The translations under genes and the position numbers were made by a program. A DNA stretch of 64,000 nucleotides from contig NZ_CP099917.1 in assembly GCF_030994125.1 (NCBI RefSeq), positions 3,084,001 through 3,148,000 of the forward strand. Direction: 5' to 3'. How positions within the stretch are numbered: the first letter of the stretch is position 1; every line of letters starts with the position of its first letter. This document shows positions 8,768-17,185 of this stretch, in pieces. The DNA is from Pseudoalteromonas xiamenensis (GTDB lineage Bacteria; Pseudomonadota; Gammaproteobacteria; Enterobacterales; Alteromonadaceae). Below the pieces are notes generated by a model. That model was given only the letters and a program-made list of their open reading frames with translations, was not told where the DNA came from and made no database searches.

Positions 8768-9865
8768 ATGAAACGCTTTGTTCAAACTCTAAGTGTCATT
8801 TTATTGGCGGCTATTTCTTTCTCATCCCAAGCTGTACGCGTAAAAGACGTTAGCATGGTCGAGGGAGTTCGTTCGAACCAACTAGTTGGGTACGGTTTGG
8901 TTGTAGGTTTACCTGGAACTGGGGAACAAAGTCGCTTTACTGAGCAAAGTTTTAAAGCCATGCTGAATGGTTTTGGTATCACATTGCCAGACTCACTGAA
9001 GCCAAAAATTAAAAACGTTGCTGCGGTAGCCGTGCATGCGGACCTTCCTCCGTTTGTAAAACCCGGCCAGACTATTGATGTAACGGTTTCATCGATTGGT
9101 AGTGCAGGTAGTCTTAGAGGTGGTACGTTATTGCAAACCTTTCTTAAAGGTTTAGACGGTAACGTGTATGCCATTGCTCAGGGAAGTTTAGTTGTCGGTG
9201 GTTTAGGTGCGGACGGTGCCGACGGTAGTCGAGTTATTGTGAATACTCCGACGGTTGGACGTATTGCCAATGGCGGTATTGTAGAACGTGCGGTGAAAAG
9301 TCCGTTTACCCAAGGTGACTACATTACGTTCAATCTTCATAGACCAGACTTCACTACGGCTAAGCGCCTTTCAGAAACCATTAATAATTTAGTTGGTCCC
9401 GATAGCGCTCAGGCCTTAGATGCTGCTTCGGTCCGAGTGATAGCACCACGAGACCCCGCTCAACGCGTATCGTACTTAGCGACATTAGAAAATTTAGAAT
9501 TTAAACCTGCAGATACATCGGCAAAAATAATTGTTAATTCACGTACGGGCACCATTGTCATTGGTAAGGACGTCAAATTACAGCCAGCAGCAATCACACA
9601 CGGTGGTTTGACGGTGACGATAGCTGAGCAGCAAAACGTATCTCAACCTCTGGCATTGTCTGAAGGTGAGACTACGGTGACTAAACAAAGCATCATAGAT
9701 GTGAACCAAGATGATTCGAGAGCGTTTGTATTCAACCCTGGGATCAGTTTAGATGATTTGGTTCGAGCGATTAACGAAGTCGGCGCAGCGCCAGGCGACT
9801 TAATGGCGATATTGGAAGCACTAAAAGAAGCTGGGGCCATCAGTGGTCAGCTTGTAATTATCTAA
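8768..9865 (+). CDS. flgI: Flagellar P-ring protein FlgI
   Basis: FlgI forms the periplasmic P ring around the rod, with FlgA as chaperone. The 365 aa precursor has a Sec signal peptide (1-22, cleavage after SSQA) and then the family hallmark [29 protein letters not shown] (spanning about 24-52). The C-terminal part carries [26 protein letters not shown] and ends with ISGQLVII, typical of FlgI. It is the last gene of the flgFGHI unit, followed by a strong terminator whose T run touches the next promoter. Confidence 0.97.
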   Translation: MKRFVQTLSVILLAAISFSSQAVRVKDVSMVEGVRSNQLVGYGLVVGLPGTGEQSRFTEQSFKAMLNGFGITLPDSLKPKIKNVAAVAVHADLPPFVKPGQTIDVTVSSIGSAGSLRGGTLLQTFLKGLDGNVYAIAQGSLVVGGLGADGADGSRVIVNTPTVGRIANGGIVERAVKSPFTQGDYITFNLHRPDFTTAKRLSETINNLVGPDSAQALDAASVRVIAPRDPAQRVSYLATLENLEFKPADTSAKIIVNSRTGTIVIGKDVKLQPAAITHGGLTVTIAEQQNVSQPLALSEGETTVTKQSIIDVNQDDSRAFVFNPGISLDDLVRAINEVGAAPGDLMAILEALKEAGAISGQLVII

Positions 9866-9881
9866 TATTTAAATACTTTTC

Positions 9882-9907
9882 AGCCCTGTGATACAGGGCT
9901 TTTTTTT
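9882..9907 (+). terminator. Rho-independent terminator after flgI
   Basis: Perfect 7-base stem AGCCCTG / CAGGGCT with a TGATA loop, followed by eight T residues (9900-9907). The last T is also the first base of the sigma-54 promoter of flgJ, so the two signals abut. Confidence 0.9.
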
Positions 9908-9922
9908 GGCCTATATTTTGCA
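9907..9922 (+). promoter_or_regulatory. Sigma-54 promoter of flgJKL
   Basis: TGGCCTATATTTTGCA, GG at 9908-9909, 10 bases, GC at 9920-9921. Expected start near 9933. It begins within the T run of the flgI terminator. The flgJ ATG at 9960 has no convincing Shine-Dalgarno sequence, so translation initiation here may be weak. Confidence 0.88.
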
Positions 9923-9959
9923 TTTACCTCAATATGTAGAATAAAACGTCAATTTCCCG

Positions 9960-10928
9960 ATGGACTTAAAACCGCTAGAAAATCAGAACGTATTTGACTT
10001 AAGTAGCTTAAATAACCTGCGTCAACAGGCTATTGGAGCAAAATCGGGTCAAGAAAGTGATGAGGCGCTCAAAAAAGCGGCGAAACAGTTTGAGGCTATC
10101 TTCACTCAAATGCTGCTCAAAAGTATGCGTCAAGCGAACGAAGCTTTTGAAGATAAAGACAGTCCATTCAACGCAAGCGATGTTAAGTTCTTCCAAGAAA
10201 TGCACGATCAGCAAATTGCGACAGAACTCTCTAGCAACGGCTCTTTGGGGTTAGCTGATCTTATTGTCCAGCAGTTGTCACCCAACGCAAAAGGTTATAC
10301 ACCAGCTAGCGTTATCCGAACAGACGCGGAACTGAATACTGACAAGCTTTTGGGTAAGGTTGCCCAGTCGTCCAAATCAGAGGTTAAAGACGTTGAGAAA
10401 GAGGTCATTTCGAGTGAAGAATCGAGTTTGTTTGACTCTCCGAAAGCCTTTGTCGAACAAATTTGGGACTACGCAAAATCAGCTGCTCAAAAAATCGGAC
10501 TCAATCCGGAAGTGATGGTGGCTCAAGCTGCCTTAGAAACGGGTTGGGGCAAGCATGTTATCAAGAAAACGGATGGTTCAAGCTCTAACAACTTGTTTAA
10601 CATTAAATCGGACAACAGTTGGACGGGTGACAAAGCGAAAAAGCAGACGTTGGAATTTGAGCAAGGCCTTCCGGTGAAAAAACAGGCTCATTTCAGAGCG
10701 TACGAGTCCATTAAAGACAGTGTGGACGACTTTGTCGATTTTCTACAGCAGAATCCGCGGTATGAGAAAGCACTTGAAAAAACGTCAGACAATTCGACGT
10801 TTTTAGACGAACTGCAAAATGCGGGTTATGCAACCGATCCTAATTATGCGGAAAAGATTAAGAATGTACTTGAACGTGCCGATTTTAAAAGCATGCTCGG
10901 CTCAATAGTGCGTCGGGGAGTGAACTAA
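9960..10928 (+). CDS. flgJ: Flagellar rod-cap / muramidase FlgJ
   Basis: FlgJ caps the growing rod and opens the peptidoglycan for it. The 322 aa protein is the two-domain gammaproteobacterial form: an N-terminal rod-binding domain (about 35-105, with KKAAKQFEAIFTQMLLKSMR) and a C-terminal glucosaminidase/lysozyme-like domain (about 165-320). The likely catalytic Glu is E193 in AQAALETGWGKH. A 50-residue acidic/Ser linker separates the domains. There is no signal peptide, as expected for an export substrate. The ATG has no good ribosome binding site; the start is supported by the family-like N terminus LSSLNNLRQQA. Confidence 0.95.
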   Translation: MDLKPLENQNVFDLSSLNNLRQQAIGAKSGQESDEALKKAAKQFEAIFTQMLLKSMRQANEAFEDKDSPFNASDVKFFQEMHDQQIATELSSNGSLGLADLIVQQLSPNAKGYTPASVIRTDAELNTDKLLGKVAQSSKSEVKDVEKEVISSEESSLFDSPKAFVEQIWDYAKSAAQKIGLNPEVMVAQAALETGWGKHVIKKTDGSSSNNLFNIKSDNSWTGDKAKKQTLEFEQGLPVKKQAHFRAYESIKDSVDDFVDFLQQNPRYEKALEKTSDNSTFLDELQNAGYATDPNYAEKIKNVLERADFKSMLGSIVRRGVN

Positions 10929-10929
10929 G

Positions 10930-12942
10930 ATGTCGTTTAATTTATTAAATATCGGTTCATCGGGCATTCGTGCTAATAGTGAACTGCTACAGACTACAAG
11001 TAAGAACATTTCTAACCTAAACACGGAAGGCTATGTTCGTGAGCGTACAGAATTTACAACCATGGTTGGCAATGAAGTTGGCCGTGGTAATACTGTGCGT
11101 CTGCTAAATGAGTTTGCCTTGAAGCAGTTAAACCGAGACCTCTCAAATAAGACTTATTATGATCAGTTTGTCGCTGAAGCATCAAGAGTAGATACGTTAT
11201 TTGCCGAAGAATCGAGCTCCCTTTCAACCAGTCTTAATAAGTTGTTCAACAACCTGCAAGAGGCACTGAATCAACCCGCCTCTTCAGTAAGTCGTTCGTT
11301 GTTTTTCACTAGTTCAGAAAATTTGGTGGACCAAATGGACAGACTTTCAGGGATTGTTCTTGATCAAAAAAACATAGTGAATGAACAACTTGATATTTTC
11401 TCGAGCGAAGCAAATAACCTCATCAAAAAAATAGGTGACCTCAATACCAAAATTGCCGGTCTGGTTAATCCTCAAGCCCAGCAGGTAAATAGCACAGTTT
11501 ATAATGAACGCGACTTAGCTATTAAGAAGTTGGCTGAATTAGTTGACATTGAAACGCTTGATGGAGACAACGGCGAAAAGCTCGTGTTTATGGGGTCTGG
11601 TCAATCACTCGTCATGAAAGAGGGGGCATTCAATTTGTTCTCAACGGATGGCGACCCAGATCCAAATTTTAAGCAATTGAAACTTGATGTCAAAGGAGCG
11701 AGCGCAGTTGCCTTAGATGTAAATTCTGCAACGCTAAAAGGCAAAATTGGCGGCTTACTTGCTTTTAGAGATGAGATTCTTGTTCCCGCTCAAAATCAAT
11801 TGGGCCAGATGGCAATATCTGTTGCAGATGCATTTAACCAGCAAAACCACAATGGTCTAGATTTGGATGGTAAATTTGGTGGTGATCTATTCCAAATTCC
11901 GACCGCAGGAGCGTACGCTTATAAAAGTAATACCGGAACGAGTGTAATTACAGCAACGTTAGAAGCCGGTAAAGGCAAAGAAATACCTGCGAATGATTTT
12001 CTAGTCGAGTACGTCAGCGCTACTCAAGTCAGTGTGAGTGCGTTAGATAATCGTGGAAATGTTGTTGGTACTGCACAGACTTTTAATATAGGTACTCCAC
12101 CGTCGACGATTAATTCAGCGAATTTAGTTGCTCCTTCGACAGACGCATTTGGACTTGAACTCAATATTGGCGCGGGTGGTGCGACGGGAGACAAGTTTTT
12201 AATTAAGCTTAATAGTGAAGCGGCAAGTAGTTTAAAACTTGCAACAACGCGATCAGAACATTTAGCACTCGCTTCACCAATTAGAACGAATACTACCGCG
12301 GCGAATACTAGCTCAGCGACTATTTCTGCTGGCGTGGTGACCGACACTAGCGCAGCTGGATTCACGGCAACACCAGGTTTAGCAAATGGACCTATTACAG
12401 TAACAAAAACAGCAGTCGCTAACCAGTACACTATTTCAGATGGTACAAATACAGCAACATTTGTTGCGGGTACGAATACTAAAGGGATGCTTGCTCAAGC
12501 TGGTGCACCGTTTGCAAACTATGGATTTGATTTCGACATTGAAGGGGCTCCTGCGACAGGTGACACCTTTAAAGTGGAATTTAATACTGGCGGCTATGAT
12601 GATAACCGAAATGGGTCTGGTTTTGCCAAGTTACAGTCAACCGATCTTGTTCGTCAAAATGTCATTACCACGCCAAATACCGACAATTTAAAAACATTTA
12701 ATGAAGCGTATGCAAAAATTGTCACTGACGTTGGTGTGACAACGAATCAAGCAAAAACAAATGGCGCGGCTTTTGCAGCCTTAGCTCAACAATCTGAAAC
12801 TTGGTATGAATCGATGTCAGGTGTTAACTTAGATGAGGAAGCGGCAAACTTACTCCGTTTCCAACAATCTTATTCTGCAGCGGCACAGGTGATCACTGTG
12901 GCCAGAGCTATCTTTGATAGTCTGCTTAGTGCGGCGAGGTAA
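10930..12942 (+). CDS. flgK: Hook-filament junction protein 1, FlgK (HAP1)
   Basis: FlgK forms the first junction ring between hook and filament and is a client of FlgN. The 670 aa protein has the N-terminal rod/hook motif (LLQTTSKNISNLNTEGYVRER, around 22-42) and the C-terminal signature SGVNLDEEAANLLRFQQSY (about 633-651) followed by the terminal helix. It is longer than the enteric protein (about 550 aa) because of a Thr/Ala/Asn-rich central region (about 440-560), seen in other marine species. It starts 1 base after flgJ. Confidence 0.96.
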   Translation: MSFNLLNIGSSGIRANSELLQTTSKNISNLNTEGYVRERTEFTTMVGNEVGRGNTVRLLNEFALKQLNRDLSNKTYYDQFVAEASRVDTLFAEESSSLSTSLNKLFNNLQEALNQPASSVSRSLFFTSSENLVDQMDRLSGIVLDQKNIVNEQLDIFSSEANNLIKKIGDLNTKIAGLVNPQAQQVNSTVYNERDLAIKKLAELVDIETLDGDNGEKLVFMGSGQSLVMKEGAFNLFSTDGDPDPNFKQLKLDVKGASAVALDVNSATLKGKIGGLLAFRDEILVPAQNQLGQMAISVADAFNQQNHNGLDLDGKFGGDLFQIPTAGAYAYKSNTGTSVITATLEAGKGKEIPANDFLVEYVSATQVSVSALDNRGNVVGTAQTFNIGTPPSTINSANLVAPSTDAFGLELNIGAGGATGDKFLIKLNSEAASSLKLATTRSEHLALASPIRTNTTAANTSSATISAGVVTDTSAAGFTATPGLANGPITVTKTAVANQYTISDGTNTATFVAGTNTKGMLAQAGAPFANYGFDFDIEGAPATGDTFKVEFNTGGYDDNRNGSGFAKLQSTDLVRQNVITTPNTDNLKTFNEAYAKIVTDVGVTTNQAKTNGAAFAALAQQSETWYESMSGVNLDEEAANLLRFQQSYSAAAQVITVARAIFDSLLSAAR

Positions 12943-12944
12943 TT

Positions 12945-14174
12945 ATGCGTTTATCTAATAATTTGATGTATCAAAACAACTTAACTTCTATCTTGGATAA
13001 TCAATCTGAGGTGAATAAGGCGATGCAACAAGTTACAACGCAAAAGCGTGTATTGTCTGCCTCGGATGACCCTTCTGCGACAGCGCGAGCGATGTTGTAC
13101 TCTGACCGTATTGAAACGAATGAACAGTATTCAAAGAACCTAACGATGTTGGAAAGTCGCTTAGGTACTCAGGAAAGTGTACTTGAAAACATCAAAAACT
13201 CGATTACCCAGGCTTATACGCTGGCAATTCGAGCGGGTAATGGCAGTGTTACTGATATAGATAAAAATGCAATTGCGCAAGAAATTAAAGCAATTCAAGC
13301 TTCTGTTCTAGATATGATGAATTCGAAATCGGAAGATGGACGCTATATTTTTTCAGGCTATCAAGATAACACGCAAACATATGGACAAGACCCTGCAACA
13401 GGAAAATTTGTTTACCAAGGTGACCAAGGTCAACATAAAATCAAGGTTGCAGAGGGTGTTGAAATTCGCTCGAGTGACAATGGTTTTGATGTGTTTGAGA
13501 AGGCCGAAAATCGTTTAAATGTTGTGAGTAATACCGCTACAACGGCGGGTGGTGCGACAAATGGTACAGTCTACATTAAAGAACAGGGCGAGTTTGATAA
13601 ATTCCATAAGTCGTATTACAACGCAAGTCCGACAGCTCCTGCAACTGCAAATGACTTTCAAATTACACTTGGCGCTGGTAATACGTATGCCCTAACGCAA
13701 AATGGGACGCCAGTACAAAGTGGAACTTACACAGACAATAAAATTGTTTTAGGTGGAATGGAAATTAAGTTCTCGGGTGGCCCAACAGGCACAATTGATT
13801 TTACTTTAGAAAAACCGGCAAAAGACAACGTTTTGAATACCCTAGAAAACTTGTACAAAGGACTTACTACGCCAGGTACTTCAGTGGAAGACTTCGAGCA
13901 AGTCGTTGCTGATGCCGTCGTCGGTTTGGACAACGCAAAGAATAAAGTGTCCTATTCACAAGCTTCGTTAGGAGGTAGAAAAAATACAGCTGACCTAATA
14001 TCGAAGGCAAACGCAGATCTGGATATTAATAACAAGTCCGCACGAGCAGATATTATTGAACTTGATATGACAGAAGCAATTACGAATTTGCAAAAGCATG
14101 AAACTGCCCTTCAAGCTTCTCAAGCTACCTTTGGTCGTTTGTCTAATCTTTCTCTCTTTGATTACATTCGCTAA
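12945..14174 (+). CDS. flgL: Hook-filament junction protein 3, FlgL (HAP3)
   Basis: FlgL is the second junction protein, related to flagellin. The 409 aa sequence has a flagellin-like N-terminal domain (MRLSNNLMYQNNLTSILDNQ, then KRVLSASDDPSATARAM) and a C-terminal helix with DMTEAITNLQKHETALQASQATFGRLSNLSLFDYI. Typical length is 300-410 aa. It follows flgK by 2 bases. No strong terminator follows, only an imperfect inverted repeat at about 14180-14211 (GGGCGTTTAAA versus TTTTAAGCGTCC). Confidence 0.95.
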   Translation: MRLSNNLMYQNNLTSILDNQSEVNKAMQQVTTQKRVLSASDDPSATARAMLYSDRIETNEQYSKNLTMLESRLGTQESVLENIKNSITQAYTLAIRAGNGSVTDIDKNAIAQEIKAIQASVLDMMNSKSEDGRYIFSGYQDNTQTYGQDPATGKFVYQGDQGQHKIKVAEGVEIRSSDNGFDVFEKAENRLNVVSNTATTAGGATNGTVYIKEQGEFDKFHKSYYNASPTAPATANDFQITLGAGNTYALTQNGTPVQSGTYTDNKIVLGGMEIKFSGGPTGTIDFTLEKPAKDNVLNTLENLYKGLTTPGTSVEDFEQVVADAVVGLDNAKNKVSYSQASLGGRKNTADLISKANADLDINNKSARADIIELDMTEAITNLQKHETALQASQATFGRLSNLSLFDYIR

Positions 14175-14499
14175 TCTTTTGGGCGTTTAAATTCAAAATT
14201 AATTTTAAGCGTCCAAACTCACACAAATCGAATTTAACTTTCTGAATTTTAATCGATAAATCATTCGTCAAATTATTGACTAGAAAAAAGTGAATCTATG
14301 TGTTGATTTGGCAAGTTGATCTGTAAATCCATTTAAATGCAATAAAAACAAAGAATTAAAAAAAAATAAAAAAATTACTAAAGGAATTTTCTGCCATTCC
14401 GATAACTAAGGTAAGCGGGCTGATGGTAAAAAGTAAGAGTCAAAGGCCCAAACCAAAAAGTTTGAGAGTAAACACAACGTTTACTGTGGGAGAAAAATC
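14175..14499 (+). other. Intergenic region flgL to flagellin 1: promoter and leader
   Basis: No gene is visible in these 325 bases. The region is strongly AT-rich. It holds an imperfect inverted repeat just after flgL (about 14180-14211), a sigma-28 promoter (14379-14405) and a transcript leader with a perfect 7-base hairpin, AGTAAAC / GTTTACT (14467-14485), that ends 2 bases before the Shine-Dalgarno sequence GGGAG (14488-14492). Confidence 0.7.
14379..14405 (+). promoter_or_regulatory. Sigma-28 (FliA) promoter of flagellin 1
   Basis: TAAA (14379-14382), 15 bases, TCCGATAA (14398-14405). This differs from the FliA consensus by one base. The transcript would start near 14412 and carry a leader of about 88 bases. 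Confidence 0.85.
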
Positions 14500-15513
14500 A
14501 TGGCACTTTATGTAAATACTAACGTAAGTTCATTGAACGCACAAAGACAGTTACAAAACTCTGGTAATTCACTTGACGTTTCATTCAAACGTTTATCATC
14601 AGGCTTCCGTATCAACAGCGCAGCTGATGATGCTGCAGGCTTACAAATTGCAGACCGTTTATCTTCACAAATTAACGGCTTAGACCAAGGTAACCGCAAC
14701 GCAAACGACGGTATTTCACTTGCGCAAACTGCAGAAGGTGCGATGGAAGAAATCACGTCTATGTTCCAACGTGTTCGTACTTTGGCTCAACAGGCGTCGA
14801 ACGGATCAAATACTGATGAAGACCGTTTAGCTGTTCAAGAAGAGATACGAGCTCTTATGGGAGAGGTAAACCGTGTTGCTGCTGACACAACTTTTGGTGG
14901 AACGAACCTGTTGGATGGCAGTTACAAAGCAAGTTTCCAAGTCGGTGCAGATGCTGTTCAGACAATTGGTTTTAGTATGCAAACGGTTGGCGGCACTGCA
15001 AACGGGGCAAACACAATCTCTGCAAACGGTGGTTTTACATTATCTGGTATTGCCGGCGTTGCATCAGCGGTTACAGGTAAAGTTTTCGCTTCAACAGCTG
15101 CAACGGTTGCTGGTGTTTTAGACGAAGCAGGTTTATCTGCTCTATCTGCAGTTGGTGGTACGAGCATAGCGCAAAGTGATGCTGCGTTTTCGGTAGTGTT
15201 CACAGAAACCGGAATTTCAGTGTCAAGTCAAGCTGGAGCACAGCTTGTCATGGCTGGGATGGATGCTTTGATTGCGGTTGTAGACAAGAAACGTGCGGAA
15301 CTAGGTGCTGTACAAAACCGTTTCCAATCAACGATTCGCAACCAATCTAACATTTCAGAAAACCTGTCAGCGGCGAAATCTCGAATCAAAGATACCGATT
15401 TTGCTCAAGAAACAGCAAGTTTGACTAAAATGCAAATCCTTCAACAAGCTAGCCAAACGATTTTGAGTCAAGCAAATCAACGTCCGCAGGCTGCATTGAG
15501 TCTATTAGGATAA
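14500..15513 (+). CDS. fliC: Flagellin 1 (polar filament subunit)
   Basis: Major filament subunit. The 337 aa product has a canonical N-terminal D0/D1 region (MALYVNTNVSSLNAQRQL; LSSGFRINSAADDAAGLQIADR; NRNANDGISLAQTAEGAM) to about residue 140, and the C-terminal D1/D0 region (about 255-337) ending NQRPQAALSLLG. The middle (about 150-250) is a compact, Ala/Gly/Ser-rich segment shared with the next two flagellins, so the filament would expose a small outer domain with many Ser/Thr positions available to the Maf glycosyltransferase. It is driven by a sigma-28 promoter, as a late gene. Confidence 0.95.
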   Translation: MALYVNTNVSSLNAQRQLQNSGNSLDVSFKRLSSGFRINSAADDAAGLQIADRLSSQINGLDQGNRNANDGISLAQTAEGAMEEITSMFQRVRTLAQQASNGSNTDEDRLAVQEEIRALMGEVNRVAADTTFGGTNLLDGSYKASFQVGADAVQTIGFSMQTVGGTANGANTISANGGFTLSGIAGVASAVTGKVFASTAATVAGVLDEAGLSALSAVGGTSIAQSDAAFSVVFTETGISVSSQAGAQLVMAGMDALIAVVDKKRAELGAVQNRFQSTIRNQSNISENLSAAKSRIKDTDFAQETASLTKMQILQQASQTILSQANQRPQAALSLLG

Positions 15514-15567
15514 TAGGTAAGAGAAGTGTCCGTGCTTGATGGGGTATTTAGCACGGACACGAATTGG

Positions 15568-15582
15568 ATGATAAAGCGGAGG
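15568..15582 (+). repeat. 15-base copy of the flagellin 3 leader (second copy at 17166-17180)
   Basis: ATGATAAAGCGGAGG occurs here and again immediately upstream of flagellin 3, where its GGAGG is the ribosome binding site. Here no flagellin frame follows. It may be a remnant of the tandem duplication that made the flagellin array. Confidence 0.6.
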
Positions 15583-15688
15583 AGCTTAAATCCAAAAAGC
15601 GTTCATCAGAACAATGAACACGTTAAATTAAGCATTTACTATGCCAACTTAACGAAAAAGTTTTGACACTCACTCTCAAACACTCAAA

Positions 15689-15713
15689 GGGGCATGCCAG
15701 TGCCCCTTCTTTA
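15689..15713 (+). terminator. Rho-independent terminator between flagellins 1 and 2
   Basis: Stem GGGGCA / TGCCCC with a TGCCAG loop and a T-rich tail TTCTTTAT. It isolates the flagellin 2 unit from read-through of flagellin 1. Confidence 0.75.
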
Positions 15714-15856
15714 TCTACATCATATACATCATCTTAAACTAGCCATTTAAACGACATTTCTTGAATGGTAGCCCTTACCTGACCTTTAGATATTTCAAGC
15801 TCTTACATTGCAATCTCAGCACTGATACGGAGGATTTTTATTCTTGGTATTTAAAT

Positions 15857-15872
15857 TGGCCTGCTCTTTGCA
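15857..15872 (+). promoter_or_regulatory. Sigma-54 promoter of flagellin 2
   Basis: TGGCCTGCTCTTTGCA, GG at 15858-15859, 10 bases, GC at 15870-15871; an excellent match. It makes this flagellin a FlrC/RpoN (class III) gene like Vibrio flaA, in contrast to its two neighbours, which have sigma-28 promoters. Expected start near 15883, so the leader is about 134 bases. Confidence 0.9.
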
Positions 15873-15904
15873 TTTATTCTTCTGACGACAAGTTAACGGC
15901 ACAT

Positions 15905-15987
15905 AGTGGCAAGAAAAGGCAATGTTTTGCCGATGTAGTATGCCCGCAAGATTGCCGCCATTTTCAAAGTTCAGTGGTCTTGCCACT
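15905..15987 (+). promoter_or_regulatory. Structured 5' leader of flagellin 2 (possible alternative RNA folds)
   Basis: AGTGGCAAGA (15905-15914) is the exact reverse complement of TCTTGCCACT (15978-15987), giving a 10-base long-range stem. Inside it, GGCAA (15918-15922) can pair with TTGCC (15927-15931) or, as GGCAAT, with ATTGCC (15951-15956). The 3' arm CCACT (15983-15987) can also pair locally with AGTGG (15973-15977). Mutually exclusive folds are therefore possible. No known riboswitch class is recognised. Confidence 0.45.
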
Positions 15988-16016
15988 TCAACTTGTAACA
16001 GATAAGAGAGTGAATT

Positions 16017-17033
16017 ATGGCTTTATTTGTAAATACTAACGTGAGTGCTTTAAATGCACAGCGTCAATTAACAAACTCAGGTACTGAGTTAGATACATCG
16101 TTTAAACGTCTATCTTCTGGTTTGAGAATCAACAGTGCAGCAGATGATGCTGCTGGCTTGCAGATTTCTGACCGCCTTAATTCTCAGATTATGGGTTTAG
16201 AGCAAGGTAACCGTAACGCGAATGACGGAATCTCTCTAGCACAGACAGCCGAAGGCGCAATGGAAGAAATTACGTCAATGTTCCAACGTATTCGTACCCT
16301 AGCTCAGCAAGCGGCGAACGGTTCGAACACAGACGAGGACCGCCTTGCGGTACAAGAAGAAATTCGCCAGCTATCTGCTGAAGTGAACCGTGTAGCGGCA
16401 GATACGACATTTGGTGGCACAAATTTACTAGATGGGAGCTATCAAGCGAGCTTTCAAGTAGGTGCTGACGCTGTTCAAACGATTGGCTTCAGTATGAAAA
16501 CGGTTGGTACAACAGCAAATGGCGCTAATACGATGACGGCCAACGGAGGTTTCACGCTTTCTGGTATTGCGAATGTTGCATCTGCAGTATCGGGACGTGC
16601 ATTCGCGTCTACAGCAGCCAGTGTCGCGGGATTCATCGATGCTCAGGGTATTTCGTCTCTTTCTAGTATTGGTGGAACAACTGTCGCTACATCTAATATG
16701 GCTTTTTCAGTTGTTTTTACTGAAACAGGGATTTCCGTATCTTCGCAGGTAGGAGCTCAACTTGTGATGGCGGGTATGGATGCTTTGATCGCTGTAGTGG
16801 ATAAAAAGCGTGCTGAGCTTGGTGCTGTTCAAAACCGTTTTCAATCGACTATTCGAAATCAAGCAAACGTGTCAGAAAATTTGGCATCTGCAAAGTCTCG
16901 CATTAAAGACGCGGATTTTGCGCTTGAAACGGCAAAATTGACTAAAAATCAAATTCTGCAACAAGCAAGTCAAACAATACTAAGTCAAGCAAATCAAAGA
17001 CCTCAAGCGGCATTGAGTCTGTTGCAAGGATAG
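16017..17033 (+). CDS. fliC: Flagellin 2 (sigma-54-driven flagellin, FlaA-like in regulation)
   Basis: Second tandem flagellin, 338 aa, with the same architecture as flagellins 1 and 3: N-terminal MALFVNTNVSALNAQRQL and INSAADDAAGLQISDR, a central Ala/Ser/Gly-rich segment, and C-terminal FRST/ILSQANQRPQAALSLLQG-type helix. It is the most divergent of the three in the N-terminal helix (TNSGTELDTSFKRL) and in the middle. Unlike its neighbours it lies behind a sigma-54 promoter and a long structured leader, as does the essential flagellin FlaA of Vibrio; by analogy it may be made first and form the base of the filament. That role is inferred only from the promoter type. Confidence 0.94.
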   Translation: MALFVNTNVSALNAQRQLTNSGTELDTSFKRLSSGLRINSAADDAAGLQISDRLNSQIMGLEQGNRNANDGISLAQTAEGAMEEITSMFQRIRTLAQQAANGSNTDEDRLAVQEEIRQLSAEVNRVAADTTFGGTNLLDGSYQASFQVGADAVQTIGFSMKTVGTTANGANTMTANGGFTLSGIANVASAVSGRAFASTAASVAGFIDAQGISSLSSIGGTTVATSNMAFSVVFTETGISVSSQVGAQLVMAGMDALIAVVDKKRAELGAVQNRFQSTIRNQANVSENLASAKSRIKDADFALETAKLTKNQILQQASQTILSQANQRPQAALSLLQG

Positions 17034-17058
17034 TTTTAAAATTAATTACAAATAAAGC

Positions 17059-17085
17059 TAAAGCTTCTGCTTTACCCGTCGATAT
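17059..17085 (+). promoter_or_regulatory. Sigma-28 (FliA) promoter of flagellin 3
   Basis: TAAA (17059-17062), 15 bases, GTCGATAT (17078-17085). Two differences from GCCGATAA in the -10 box, correct spacing. The leader would be about 95 bases. Confidence 0.72.
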
Positions 17086-17165
17086 AAGATTTAGAGAACT
17101 ATCACTCTAGGACTCTAATTCGGGTGTTTAGCTGGGTAGGGGTATCCCGCTATGCACCTTCGATA

Positions 17166-17180
17166 ATGATAAAGCGGAGG
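17166..17180 (+). repeat. 15-base leader element of flagellin 3 (other copy at 15568-15582)
   Basis: ATGATAAAGCGGAGG; the GGAGG at its end is the Shine-Dalgarno sequence of flagellin 3, 5 bases before the ATG. The identical 15-mer lies 55 bases downstream of the flagellin 1 stop codon. Confidence 0.65.
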
Positions 17181-17185
17181 CTATT

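Larger units (their letters stand above)
15514..16016 (+). other. Intergenic region between flagellins 1 and 2: hairpins, terminator, promoter, structured leader
   Basis: No convincing gene in 503 bases. In order: an 11-base perfect stem GTGTCCGTGCT / AGCACGGACAC (15526-15560) without a T run; a 15-base copy of the flagellin 3 leader (15568-15582); a small hairpin GTTCAT / ATGAAC near 15600-15620; a terminator (15689-15713); a sigma-54 promoter (15857-15872); and a leader of about 134 bases with several complementary GGCAA/TTGCC segments. A 92-codon open frame (15761-16039) crosses the promoter and the flagellin start and is not a gene. Confidence 0.75.

Noticed and set aside
14180..14211. 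Imperfect inverted repeat after flgL as a terminator
   Set aside because: The stem has several mismatches and no T run follows; reported only as part of the gap description.
15906..15933. Possible further sigma-54 or sigma-28 sites in the flagellin 2 leader (GG-N9-GC pairs and GCCGATGT)
   Set aside because: The GG-GC spacings are 9 and not 10, and GCCGATGT has no TAAA box 15 bases upstream. The site at 15857-15872 is perfect and sufficient.
15761..16039. A 92-codon open frame between flagellins 1 and 2
   Set aside because: It crosses the sigma-54 promoter and the leader and overlaps the flagellin 2 start; the sequence has no protein-like pattern and no ribosome binding site.
17111..17180. 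Possible alternative folds (AGC-GGG/CCCGCT versus CCGCT/AGCGG) that could hide the flagellin 3 ribosome binding site
   Set aside because: Stems are only 5-6 bases with a bulge; too weak to claim without conservation data.
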